From assembly GCA_046545675.1 (NCBI GenBank), contig JBKGZI010000129.1, forward strand, positions 1-13,507: DNA of 13,507 bases, in the 5' to 3' direction. The stretch is from CAYLTX01 sp046545675. GTDB lineage: Bacteria; Myxococcota_A; Bradymonadia; Bradymonadales; Bradymonadaceae. The notes under the pieces were generated by a model. It saw only the letters and a list, made by a program, of their open reading frames with translations. It was not told the DNA's origin and did no database searches. Each line of letters begins with the position of its first letter. Position 1 is the stretch's first letter. Shown one piece after another: positions 6,976 to 13,507 of this stretch. The position numbers were made by a program, and so were the translations under genes.

Positions 6976-8988
6976 ATGATGAGTCTTGTCTCCTGTCTAA
7001 AATCTCGCGCTGTCTTGTGTTGCCTTCTTCTGTGTGCCTCGGTGGCTTTAGTCGGCTGTAGCGATGATGACTCATCGGGGTCGGCCGGGAGTTGTCCCGA
7101 AGGGGAGAGGTTTAACGACGTCACCGGTGAGTGCGAGTTCGACGGGCGCGAAGAGCCGAATAATAGCAGCGACGATGGCGGTGGGCTCGACGCCACGGGC
7201 GATGAAGATACCGGCGGCGAACCGGACGCTGACGCCGGCCCCGACGAACCCGACGCGCAGCCCGGCGACGATTGTGAGGGCAACGATCGGCGCTGCCGCG
7301 CCGGCAATGTCGAAAGCTGCGTCGACGGTCAATTCGAACTCAGCGAGGAGTGTGGCGACGGCTTTAGCTGCTCGCGCGGCAATTGCATCCCCGACGAGGA
7401 ATCCTGCCAACCCGGCGCCTCGCGCTGTGTGTCCGACGGCGCCTACGAGGTCTGCGAGTCCGACGGGGAGTCCTACGGGGACGCCATCAGTTGTGAAGAC
7501 GGTGAGCGTTGTGTCGGCGGCGAGTGCACCTCCGGGTGCGACGGCCAGCTCAACGGCAAGTCGAACCTGGGCTGCGAATACCTGAGCATGCGGCTCAATC
7601 AGGCCAGCGGCTTGCAGACGCTGCCGCATACGGTCGTCGTCTCCAACCCGGGCGATCAGGAGGCCGTGGTCAGCGTGAACAGCCCGCCGGGCAACAGCTT
7701 TTCGATGGCCGACCGGACCATCCAGCCCTCCCAGAGCACGGCCATCGAATTCCCGACCGATCCGATGATCGACCAACCTGGCGTCTCCGATCAGGTCTAC
7801 GTGATCAATACGAGTCTGCCGGTGATCGCCACGCAGTTCTCGCCGCTGAACAACCCGGGGACGGGCAGCGAGACCAGCGACGCCTCGCTTCTTTTGCCCA
7901 CCAACACCCTGGGTCATGAGCATGTCGTGCTCGGCTGGCCGGGGCCGGCTGGCGCAGGCGATCTCCCCGGATTTCCGGAGTCGGGGGCGGGCACCTATAT
8001 TGATGTCGTCGCCATCGAGGACGGCACTTCCATTGAGGTCTCCGGGCCTGCGGCGCTCGACGCTGGCAACGCCGGGAGCATGGCTGCCAACTCGTCGGCC
8101 ACCTTCTCCGTGCCCACCAATAACGTGTTGCACCTGGCCGAAGACGGCGGCATCAGCAGCTCGGACACCGACGTCTCCGGCACGGTCATCACCTCGAATA
8201 AGCCGGTGGCGGTCTACACCGGCGCGACGATTGTCAACATCCCCGACGAGCCTGTGAGCACGAACCCGTCGTCGAGTTGCGCTGCTACCGGAAACTCGTG
8301 CACGTATAACTCAGAGTGCTGCTCCGGCATCTGCGGCTATGACGGCGGTTGGACATGCATGGATAGCCTAACTGCGGCCGATCACGTCGAGCAGCAACTC
8401 TTCCCCACCGAGACCTGGGGCACGACCTACGTGGCCACGCCGTTTTATATCCGCGGCGTCAACGACTTCTCGATCTACAAGGTCACCGCTTCCACCGACA
8501 ACACGACCATCGAAGTCGACCCGCCGGTCGACGGCATGTCGAGCCTGACGCTCGATCGCGGCGAGGTCCACCAATTCCACACCCCGGACGCCTTCGAGCT
8601 CGACGCCAGCGACCCGATCATGGTCGCCCAATTCATGATCGGGGGCACCAACTCGCCGTCGGGCGACGGTGACCCTGCGTTTTTGCTGCCGCCTGCGGTC
8701 GAGCAATTCCGCGACAGCTACACCTTCCTGGTCCCCGATTATTATAACTTGAACTTCGTGACGTTGATCGCGCCCACAGGCACTGACGTCGAACTCGACG
8801 GCTCGACGATCTCGGCCTCCGAGTTCACACCCGTCGGCGGCGACAGCAATTGGTCCTATAAGTTGGTCGACTCGCTCAGCGCGGGCGTCCACAATGCCGA
8901 GGCCGGCCAGAAGTTCGGCATCGTGGTCCACGGCATGGACGAGTATATCAGCTATGCGTTCTCGGGCGGGATTACCTTGCCGGAGTGA
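6976..8988 (+). CDS. IgGFc-binding-like secreted lipoprotein with Cys-rich modules
   Basis: A 670-residue predicted lipoprotein. The signal peptide is Cys-rich (residues 3-27) and ends in a lipobox, LVGC, with Cys28 lipidated. Residues 29-99 are an acidic low-complexity linker with a DADAGPDEPDAQPG stretch. Residues 100-188 hold two similar Cys-rich modules (Cys100-Cys137 and Cys144-Cys184). From SNLGCEYLSM (196-205) onward the sequence resembles the IgGFc-binding-protein N-terminal domain found in many Myxococcota surface proteins. Supporting motifs are VYVINTSLPVIATQFSPLNN (274-293), SLLLPTNTLG (304-313), VTSNKPVAVYTG-like 404-416, ADHVEQQLFPTETWGTTYV (468-486) and GQKFGIVVHGMDEYISYAFS (644-663). 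A short six-Cys insert (435-461) interrupts it. The ATG at 6976 or the adjacent one at 6979 could be used; AGGGAA at 6969-6974 suits the second slightly better. Bacterial members are not proven to bind IgG; an adhesive or surface role is an inference. Confidence 0.88.
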   Translation: MMSLVSCLKSRAVLCCLLLCASVALVGCSDDDSSGSAGSCPEGERFNDVTGECEFDGREEPNNSSDDGGGLDATGDEDTGGEPDADAGPDEPDAQPGDDCEGNDRRCRAGNVESCVDGQFELSEECGDGFSCSRGNCIPDEESCQPGASRCVSDGAYEVCESDGESYGDAISCEDGERCVGGECTSGCDGQLNGKSNLGCEYLSMRLNQASGLQTLPHTVVVSNPGDQEAVVSVNSPPGNSFSMADRTIQPSQSTAIEFPTDPMIDQPGVSDQVYVINTSLPVIATQFSPLNNPGTGSETSDASLLLPTNTLGHEHVVLGWPGPAGAGDLPGFPESGAGTYIDVVAIEDGTSIEVSGPAALDAGNAGSMAANSSATFSVPTNNVLHLAEDGGISSSDTDVSGTVITSNKPVAVYTGATIVNIPDEPVSTNPSSSCAATGNSCTYNSECCSGICGYDGGWTCMDSLTAADHVEQQLFPTETWGTTYVATPFYIRGVNDFSIYKVTASTDNTTIEVDPPVDGMSSLTLDRGEVHQFHTPDAFELDASDPIMVAQFMIGGTNSPSGDGDPAFLLPPAVEQFRDSYTFLVPDYYNLNFVTLIAPTGTDVELDGSTISASEFTPVGGDSNWSYKLVDSLSAGVHNAEAGQKFGIVVHGMDEYISYAFSGGITLPE

Positions 8989-9010
8989 ACTGCCTCCGGC
9001 AAAGAGAGTG

Positions 9011-9123
9011 AGATAGTGAGAAAGTGAGAGAGTAAGATAAAAACAGGCCCGACCGGGCGCATCCGGTCGGGCCTGAGTCTTTGCAGTATCTAACTTTCTT
9101 ACTCTCTCACTCTCTTACTTTCT
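9011..9123. repeat. Long imperfect GA/CT-rich inverted repeat enclosing a terminator hairpin
   Basis: GTGAGAGAGTAAGA (9024-9037) is the exact reverse complement of TCTTACTCTCTCAC (9097-9110). Pairing continues outward, with a few mismatches, to about 9011 and 9123. The left arm is nearly pure purine on the plus strand and the right arm nearly pure pyrimidine. The enclosed 59 nt contain the perfect hairpin at 9044-9075. The element fills most of the gap between the convergent lipoprotein and priA genes. Confidence 0.85.
9044..9075. terminator. Intrinsic terminator hairpin between convergent genes
   Basis: CAGGCCCGACCGG (9044-9056) pairs perfectly with CCGGTCGGGCCTG (9063-9075) across the loop GCGCAT. 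On the minus strand the stem is followed by a run of five T (complement of 9039-9043), a good terminator for priA. On the plus strand it is followed by the weaker AGTCTTT, so it probably also ends the lipoprotein transcript. Confidence 0.88.
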
Positions 9124-9128
9124 GCAGT

Positions 9129-11627
9129 CTAGAGCATGTTGACCGGGTCGACGTCGACGATAATGCGCACGTTGCGCCTATCCGAGGTCGACGGCTCGAA
9201 GTGGCCCACCGCGTTGAGCATGGCGATGGCGAGCTTGCGCACGTCGGCGCGCGAGCGGCTCTTGAGAAGCAACTGCCAGCGCGACTTGCCCTTCAGGCGG
9301 CTCAAGGGGGCCATGGCCGGCCCGAGCATGAAGACGCTCTGTGAGAGCTTCTCGTCGCCTCTGAGGATGCGGCGGGCGGCGGTGGCGTAGTCTCGGGCGG
9401 CCTGAATGCAGCGGCCCTCGCTCCTCGCCTCGAATTTGACCGCAATCAAGTGACCGAAGGGTGGGTAGGACAGCTCCTTTCTGAGCGCGAGCTCGCGCTT
9501 GGAGAAGGTCTCGAAGTCATGCTCGCGGGCTGCTTTCAAGCTGTAGTGGTCGGGGTTGTAGGTCTGGATATAGACCTTGCCGGCGTCGTCTCCGCGCCCG
9601 GCGCGGCCGGCGACCTGGGTCAGAAGCTGGAAGGTGCGCTCGGCGGCTCGAAAGTCCGGGAAGTTCAGGCTCAGATCGGCCATGACCACGCCGACGGTGA
9701 TCACGCCCGGAAAGTCGTGGCCCTTGGTGACCATCTGGGTGCCCACCAGGATGTCGACCTCACCTTTTCGAAACGCCTTGATGGTGCGCCGAAGCCCCTT
9801 GCCGCCGCTGGTGTCGCGGTCGAGCCGGGCGATATTGGCCCGCGGATACAGCTCCTTGATGTGGCCTTCGAGCTTCTCGGTGCCGGTGCCGCGCCGGTTG
9901 ATCTTTTTGTCCTCGCACTCCGGGCAGGACTCGGGCACGCGGATCGAATAGTCGCAATAATGGCAGCGCAGCGACTCCTGGTGTTGATGGTAGGTCAGCG
10001 AGACGTCGCAGTTTCGGCATTTGAAGACGTGTCCGCAGCTCTGGCAGATCACGCACGGCGAGAACCCTCGCCGGTTCAAAAATAAGATCGCCTGCATCTG
10101 CGCTTTGAGCGTGTCGGTGACCGCCTCGCATAGCTCATAAGAGAGCACGTCAGAGGGGCCGATCGGGCCGCGGTCCTGCTCGCGAAGGTCGATCAGGTCG
10201 ACCTCGGGCATGGGTCTGTCGGCGACGCGGTCGGGCATGGGCAGGTATTTGAGCCGGCCGCTCTTGGCGTTGTGAAACGATTCGAGCGACGGCGTCGCGC
10301 TGCCCAGCAGCACGCGGGCGTTTTCGAGCTTGGCGCGAACCAGCGCCATGTCTCGGGCGTTGTAGCGCGGGCCCTGTTCCTGCTTGAAGCTGGTGTCGTG
10401 CTCCTCGTCGACCACGATGATGCCCACGTCGCTCAGCGGCGCAAATAGCGCCGAGCGCGCGCCGATGACGATGTCGATCTCCTCACGGGCGATTCTGCGC
10501 CACTGGTCGAACTTCTCGGCCGGCGTCAGGCCGGAATGAAGCACCGCGATCTGCTCGCCGAAGTGGCCGCGAAAGACGGCGACGAATTGTGGGGTGAGCG
10601 CGATCTCCGGCAATAGGACCAGCGCGCGCCGGCCCCGCTCGACCTCGGCGCGGATGGCGCGCACGTAGACCTCGGTCTTGCCGCTGCCGGTGACCCCGTG
10701 CAGCACGAAGCCCTGGAAGGAGTCGGCCTCTCGGGCGGCGCGAATCGAGTCCAGCGCGCGCGACTGTGCCCCGGTGAGCACGTGGTCGAGCGGCTCTTTG
10801 ACCGGCTCCTGGGCGAACGGGTCGCGGTAGACCTCCTCCTCCCAGACCTCGATGAACCCGCGGTCGGCCAGGCCGCCCAAACTCGAGTAGGGGCTCTTGA
10901 CGTCTTCGCGGATCTCGGCCAGCGCGGTCGGCTCCTCGTCGTCCAAAAGCTCGAGGATGCGCGCCTGCTTGCTGCCGATGCGCTCGCCATCTCCGGGGGC
11001 GTTGATGATGCGGTAGAACTTCTCGGTGCGCACTTTGACGCGCGCGTCTTTTTCCTCGTAGGTCACCTCTACGAGCCCGTGCTCTTCGAGCTCGTGGAGC
11101 TGCGTGTAGGTCATCGACTTGTCGAGCGCCTTCAAGTCCTTGACGGGCACGGGCCCGCCGGCGTCTTCGAGGTGCTCGATGGCCTCGACCAGCGCCTCGT
11201 CCAGGCAATCGGGGTCGGCCGGCGGCTCGATGAGCCGGTAGTGCTTGAGGCCCTCGAGGCGCACAAACGACGGCAGCGCCAGTCGCACGACCTGGCCGAT
11301 CGGCGCCAAGTAATAGTCGGCGATAAACTCCAAAAATTTGAGGTTTTGCTCGCCCAACAGCGGCTCGGCGTCGACCAGGTCGACGATCGGCCGGATTTTC
11401 GAGGCGATCGATGGGTCTTCGAGCTCGCTCGCAAGCGACATCACAAGGCCGGTCTTCGCTCGGTTGCGAAACGGCACCTGGACCAGGTGGCCCGGCTCGA
11501 GCGTGCCCTCGAGAAACTCGGGGACCGCATAGGTCAGGGCCTTGAACAGCGGGATGTCGACGGCGATTTGCGCGTACACGAATGGTCTGTGGGGCGGCAG
11601 GTTTTGTGCCGCCCAAGAGTAGTTCAC
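9129..11627 (-). CDS. priA: Primosomal protein N' (replication restart helicase PriA)
   Basis: PriA recognises stalled or repaired forks, unwinds the lagging-strand arm with 3'-5' helicase activity and reloads the replicative helicase. The 832-residue protein is a little longer than E. coli PriA (732). The N-terminal DNA-binding domain (about 17-115) includes DIPLFKALTYAVP and GxLVxVPFRNR-type motifs. Helicase motifs are Walker A GVTGSGKTEVY (311-321), LLPEIALTPQ (338-347), DEEH box (407-410) followed by the PriA-specific SFKQEQGPRYNARD (413-426), GSATPS (442-447), and QVAGRAGRGD (671-680). Zinc pairs are Cys528/531, Cys537/540, Cys555/558 and Cys568/571. The region about 140-280 looks like an enlarged winged-helix linker. 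The GTG at 11627 is the longest start and has GAGG just upstream; a GTG at 11579 would also suit the family N-terminus. All catalytic motifs are intact. It is divergent from the topoisomerase IB gene. Confidence 0.97.
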   Translation of the reverse strand: MNYSWAAQNLPPHRPFVYAQIAVDIPLFKALTYAVPEFLEGTLEPGHLVQVPFRNRAKTGLVMSLASELEDPSIASKIRPIVDLVDAEPLLGEQNLKFLEFIADYYLAPIGQVVRLALPSFVRLEGLKHYRLIEPPADPDCLDEALVEAIEHLEDAGGPVPVKDLKALDKSMTYTQLHELEEHGLVEVTYEEKDARVKVRTEKFYRIINAPGDGERIGSKQARILELLDDEEPTALAEIREDVKSPYSSLGGLADRGFIEVWEEEVYRDPFAQEPVKEPLDHVLTGAQSRALDSIRAAREADSFQGFVLHGVTGSGKTEVYVRAIRAEVERGRRALVLLPEIALTPQFVAVFRGHFGEQIAVLHSGLTPAEKFDQWRRIAREEIDIVIGARSALFAPLSDVGIIVVDEEHDTSFKQEQGPRYNARDMALVRAKLENARVLLGSATPSLESFHNAKSGRLKYLPMPDRVADRPMPEVDLIDLREQDRGPIGPSDVLSYELCEAVTDTLKAQMQAILFLNRRGFSPCVICQSCGHVFKCRNCDVSLTYHQHQESLRCHYCDYSIRVPESCPECEDKKINRRGTGTEKLEGHIKELYPRANIARLDRDTSGGKGLRRTIKAFRKGEVDILVGTQMVTKGHDFPGVITVGVVMADLSLNFPDFRAAERTFQLLTQVAGRAGRGDDAGKVYIQTYNPDHYSLKAAREHDFETFSKRELALRKELSYPPFGHLIAVKFEARSEGRCIQAARDYATAARRILRGDEKLSQSVFMLGPAMAPLSRLKGKSRWQLLLKSRSRADVRKLAIAMLNAVGHFEPSTSDRRNVRIIVDVDPVNML

Positions 11628-11629
11628 AG

Positions 11630-11653
11630 CCTCGGTGGGCGCAATCGCCGAGG
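11630..11653. promoter_or_regulatory. Interrupted dyad in the priA leader
   Basis: CCTCGG (11630-11635) and CCGAGG (11648-11653) are inverted repeats, and a smaller stem, GGCG (11638-11641) with CGCC (11646-11649), closes on the loop CAAT inside them. It lies immediately upstream of the priA GTG, where an RNA hairpin or operator could affect priA expression. The role is inferred only. Confidence 0.3.
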
Positions 11654-11662
11654 TGGGAAATC

Positions 11663-11679
11663 ATGCGCGTCGTGCGCAT
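11663..11679. promoter_or_regulatory. 17-bp dyad in the priA/topIB divergent control region
   Basis: ATGCGC (11663-11668), spacer GTCGT, GCGCAT (11674-11679): a perfect 6-5-6 inverted repeat of the size bound by many dimeric repressors. It lies 36 bp from the priA start and about 74-90 bp from the topoisomerase start. I do not recognise the cognate regulator. Confidence 0.35.
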
Positions 11680-11703
11680 ATTTTGATCGGTATGGGCGTG
11701 GAA

Positions 11704-11732
11704 TTGACACACCACGCACCGTTTTGTGGATT
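11704..11732 (+). promoter_or_regulatory. Candidate promoter of the topoisomerase IB gene
   Basis: TTGACA at 11704-11709 matches the sigma-70 -35 consensus exactly. With a 17-bp spacer the -10 would be TGGATT (11727-11732), a poor match (3 of 6). If real, transcription would begin near 11738, which excludes the GTG at 11726 and supports the one at 11753. Confidence 0.25.
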
Positions 11733-11752
11733 TCCTTCGAGCGAGAACTGCC

Positions 11753-12832
11753 GTGGACCAGACCAATCGCATCCGCCAATACGCTCAGAGCGCCGAAGAA
11801 GCCGGGCTGCACTATATCTCAGACGAGGCGGCGGGTTACCGGCGAAAGCGCTGGGGGCGCGGCTTTACCTACCTGCTCGACGACGGCTCGCACCTCAAAG
11901 ACGAGGCCGAACGCCAGCGTATCCGCGAGCTTGCGATCCCGCCCGATTGGACCGAGGTGTGGATCGCCGCCGACCCCGACGCGCACCTGCAGGCCACCGG
12001 CCGCGACGCCGCCGGCCGCAAGCAATATCTCTACCACCCGCGCTGGCAAGAAGTGCGCGGCCAGGTCAAATTCGACCACATGCTCCAACTCGCCGGGCGC
12101 CTGCCCGACATCCGCGAGCGTCTCGACAGCGATATGCGCTCGCCAAAAGTCACCCGCGAGCGCGTATTGGCCGTGCTGGTTGCGCTTCTGGACCAGACGC
12201 TGCTTCGCATCGGCCACGAAGAATACCTGCGAGACCACGGCTCCCACGGGCTGTCGACGCTCTATACGAAGCACGTGGAGCTGACCACCACCAGCGTCAC
12301 GTTCGGCTTTGTCGGCAAATCCGCGGTCGAGCATTTGGTGGTCGTGCGCGACCGGCGCCTGGCACGCCAGGTCGGCCGCTGCAGCGAGACTCCGGGCGAG
12401 CGTGTCTTTACGTATCTGGAAGACGGCCAGCCGCGCCAGGTCTCCGCCGCCGACGTCAATGACTACCTCGAGGAGATCACCGGCCGCTCCTTTACGACCA
12501 AGGATTTCCGCACCTGGGGCGCCACACGCGCCGTCACCGAGCATCTGCTCGAGTTAGGTCCGCCCGTCGACGAAAAGAACCGCACAGACAAGCTTCGCGA
12601 GGCGATCCGCAGCACCGCCGAGCTGCTCGGCAACACCGAGGCGGTCTGCCGCGACTATTATCTGCATCCCGCGGTCATCGAGGCCTATCAAAACGGCCGG
12701 TTCTGGCCGCGCTTCGAGGCCTTCGAGGCAATGCGCGGCTCCAAAGAAGCCCCCGAACACGGCCTGAGCGAGGTCGAGGAGTTTGTCGTGTGGCTCGCGG
12801 AGCGGGAAGGGCCGGCGGGTGGGCTGGATTAG
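11753..12832 (+). CDS. DNA topoisomerase IB (poxvirus/bacterial type)
   Basis: Relaxes supercoils by nicking one strand through a 3'-phosphotyrosine link. The 359-residue protein has the family N-terminal beta domain, with GLHYISDE (18-25), IPPDWTEVWIA (62-72) and GRKQYLYHPRWQEVR (88-102), then the catalytic domain. Aligned by eye to vaccinia and Deinococcus enzymes, the active site is Arg152 (LLRIGHEEY), Lys189 (FVGKS), Arg253 (KDFRTWGAT), Asn294 (LGNTEAV) and Tyr303 (RDYYLHPAV). The Asn replaces the poxvirus His, as in the Deinococcus enzyme, so activity is expected. GTG 11753 is preferred: it gives the usual 20-residue lead to the first beta domain and lies downstream of a candidate promoter; GTG 11726 would add nine residues. 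Neither start has a strong ribosome site. The 3' end faces the DUF1415 gene at an 18-bp gap. Confidence 0.93.
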   Translation: MDQTNRIRQYAQSAEEAGLHYISDEAAGYRRKRWGRGFTYLLDDGSHLKDEAERQRIRELAIPPDWTEVWIAADPDAHLQATGRDAAGRKQYLYHPRWQEVRGQVKFDHMLQLAGRLPDIRERLDSDMRSPKVTRERVLAVLVALLDQTLLRIGHEEYLRDHGSHGLSTLYTKHVELTTTSVTFGFVGKSAVEHLVVVRDRRLARQVGRCSETPGERVFTYLEDGQPRQVSAADVNDYLEEITGRSFTTKDFRTWGATRAVTEHLLELGPPVDEKNRTDKLREAIRSTAELLGNTEAVCRDYYLHPAVIEAYQNGRFWPRFEAFEAMRGSKEAPEHGLSEVEEFVVWLAEREGPAGGLD

Positions 12833-12850
12833 CGTCGAGGCTTGGCCGAG

Positions 12851-13423
12851 CTACTCACGCCACTTCGACCACATTTCGTCGAGCTGCTCGCGGCCCATCT
12901 TCTCGAGCTTGTCGATATTGGTCTGCGGGATCGACTCGGGGTCGGGGTGGCTGTCGACGGCCTCGGTGACCTGCGCCTCGCGCAGCAGATGCAGGGTGGG
13001 GTAGGGGGCGCGGTTGGTGAAGTTTTCGGGGGCGTCGGGCTCGGTTCCGGCGAATTGGTAGTCGGGGTGGAAGTGGGCGAGCTGCAGGACGCCTTCGGCG
13101 CCGGCCTCGGTGAGCAGGGTCTGGACGATCTCGGCGGCGTCGAGGAACTCGTCGAAGTCGGCCAGGGCGTTGGGGCAGACGACCAGGGTGGTGGCGATGT
13201 CGTCGGGGGCGGCCTCGAGCAGACGGTCGACCTCGGCGAGCGTGCGGAGGATGACGTCGTCGAATTTGGCCGACTCTTCGATGGCGATGCGCACCTGGTC
13301 TTTGGTGTAGACCGGACGGGCAAAGGGGCACAGGTTCAGGCCGATGACGGCGTCCTCGAGCCATTGGCGGGTTTTTTGTTCGGGATCGGTGGTGGTGGGC
13401 ATGGTTGACGGTTTTGCTGTCAT
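12851..13423 (-). CDS. DUF1415 family protein
   Basis: A 190-residue protein with the conserved features of DUF1415, a family of unknown function in proteobacteria and relatives. Motifs: GLNLCPFARPV (28-38), TLVVCPNALADF (79-90), LAHFHPDYQFAGT (115-127), NFTNRAPYPTLHLLRE (134-149) and SIPQTNIDKLEKMG (164-177). The conserved Cys32, Cys83, His117, His119 and Asp121 could form a metal or active site, but no reaction is established that I know of. No signal peptide or membrane segment is seen, so it is probably cytosolic. ATG 13423 is the longest start; ATG 13402 is equally possible, since the first seven residues are not conserved and neither has a ribosome site. No terminator lies between this gene and the convergent topoisomerase gene. 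Confidence 0.9.
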   Translation of the reverse strand: MTAKPSTMPTTTDPEQKTRQWLEDAVIGLNLCPFARPVYTKDQVRIAIEESAKFDDVILRTLAEVDRLLEAAPDDIATTLVVCPNALADFDEFLDAAEIVQTLLTEAGAEGVLQLAHFHPDYQFAGTEPDAPENFTNRAPYPTLHLLREAQVTEAVDSHPDPESIPQTNIDKLEKMGREQLDEMWSKWRE

Positions 13424-13447
13424 TGATGGTTTGTGGTTGTTGATGGA

Positions 13448-13482
13448 CCCATCCGCCTAGGCAAGCCTAGGGGCTGGACGGG
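13448..13482. repeat. Nested inverted repeat at the window's right edge
   Basis: CCTAGG (13456-13461) and CCTAGG (13466-13471) flank the 4-nt loop CAAG. Outside them CCCATCC (13448-13454) pairs with GGACGGG (13476-13482) except for one position. It lies 25 bp upstream of the DUF1415 start. There is no T-run, so it is not a standard terminator. It could be a leader structure of that gene, an operator, or part of a dispersed repeat continuing beyond the window. Confidence 0.55.
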
Positions 13483-13507
13483 CGCTGGCTCCGCAGGGGC
13501 CAAGGCC

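Noticed and set aside
8989..9128. GA/CT-rich arms as ends of an insertion sequence
   Set aside because: The arms enclose only 59 nt with a terminator hairpin and no transposase. No target duplication is evident.
10698..12284. A 528-codon plus-strand open frame opposite priA and running into topoisomerase IB
   Set aside because: Both genes it overlaps are certain from catalytic motifs. The frame has no recognisable domain and crosses a divergent promoter region.

Overview
The window is GC-rich bacterial DNA, densely coded on both strands, with no rRNA, tRNA, CRISPR array, transposase or phage gene that I can see. The likely source is a Myxococcota (former Deltaproteobacteria) lineage, possibly the Bradymonadales. 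This rests on two large cell-envelope lipoproteins with Asp/Ala/Gly/Pro-rich (DAGPD-type) linkers, an IgGFc-binding-like lipoprotein with Cys-rich modules, and the mixture of SpoVR, a quinone-linked PyrD and a bacterial topoisomerase IB. The phylum-level guess is moderate and the order-level guess is weak; no 16S or marker gene is present to settle it.

Layout. (1) 1-3621, all plus strand: the 3' part of a SpoVR-family gene (its start lies before the window), then a PerR-like Fur-family regulator 9 bp downstream, then class 2 dihydroorotate dehydrogenase (pyrD), then a small exported protein with a PPC-like beta domain. The first three are close enough to be one transcription unit. (2) 3837-4988, plus strand: a compact UTP-glucose-1-phosphate uridylyltransferase-family protein with its own ribosome binding site, ending at a perfect 17-bp stem terminator that also serves the convergent gene. 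(3) 5109-8988: two divergent genes for secreted lipoproteins, a DUF4397 beta-domain protein on the minus strand and an IgGFc-binding-like Cys-rich protein on the plus strand. They are separated by 259 bp that carry a paired AGTACT motif. (4) 8989-9128: a composite terminator with a long GA/CT-rich inverted repeat, between the second lipoprotein and convergent priA. (5) 9129-12832: priA (minus) and topoisomerase IB (plus), divergent, with two small dyads between them. (6) 12851-13423: a DUF1415-family gene (minus), convergent with the topoisomerase gene at an 18-bp gap. The last 84 bp hold a nested hairpin and no gene I can identify. No stretch above 300 bp lacks a gene.

How the genes may fit together: PriA and topoisomerase IB are both genome-maintenance proteins sharing one divergent control region. 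The two lipoproteins share export signals and linker style and probably act at the outer surface. SpoVR plus a PerR-like regulator suggests a stress-linked operon in which pyrD is a housekeeping passenger. No convincing complete new system is visible. The best leads are a predicted cystine-knot mini-domain inserted in the IgGFc-like lipoprotein, the mixed Fur/PerR metal-site residues of the regulator, and the composite inverted repeat at 9011-9123.
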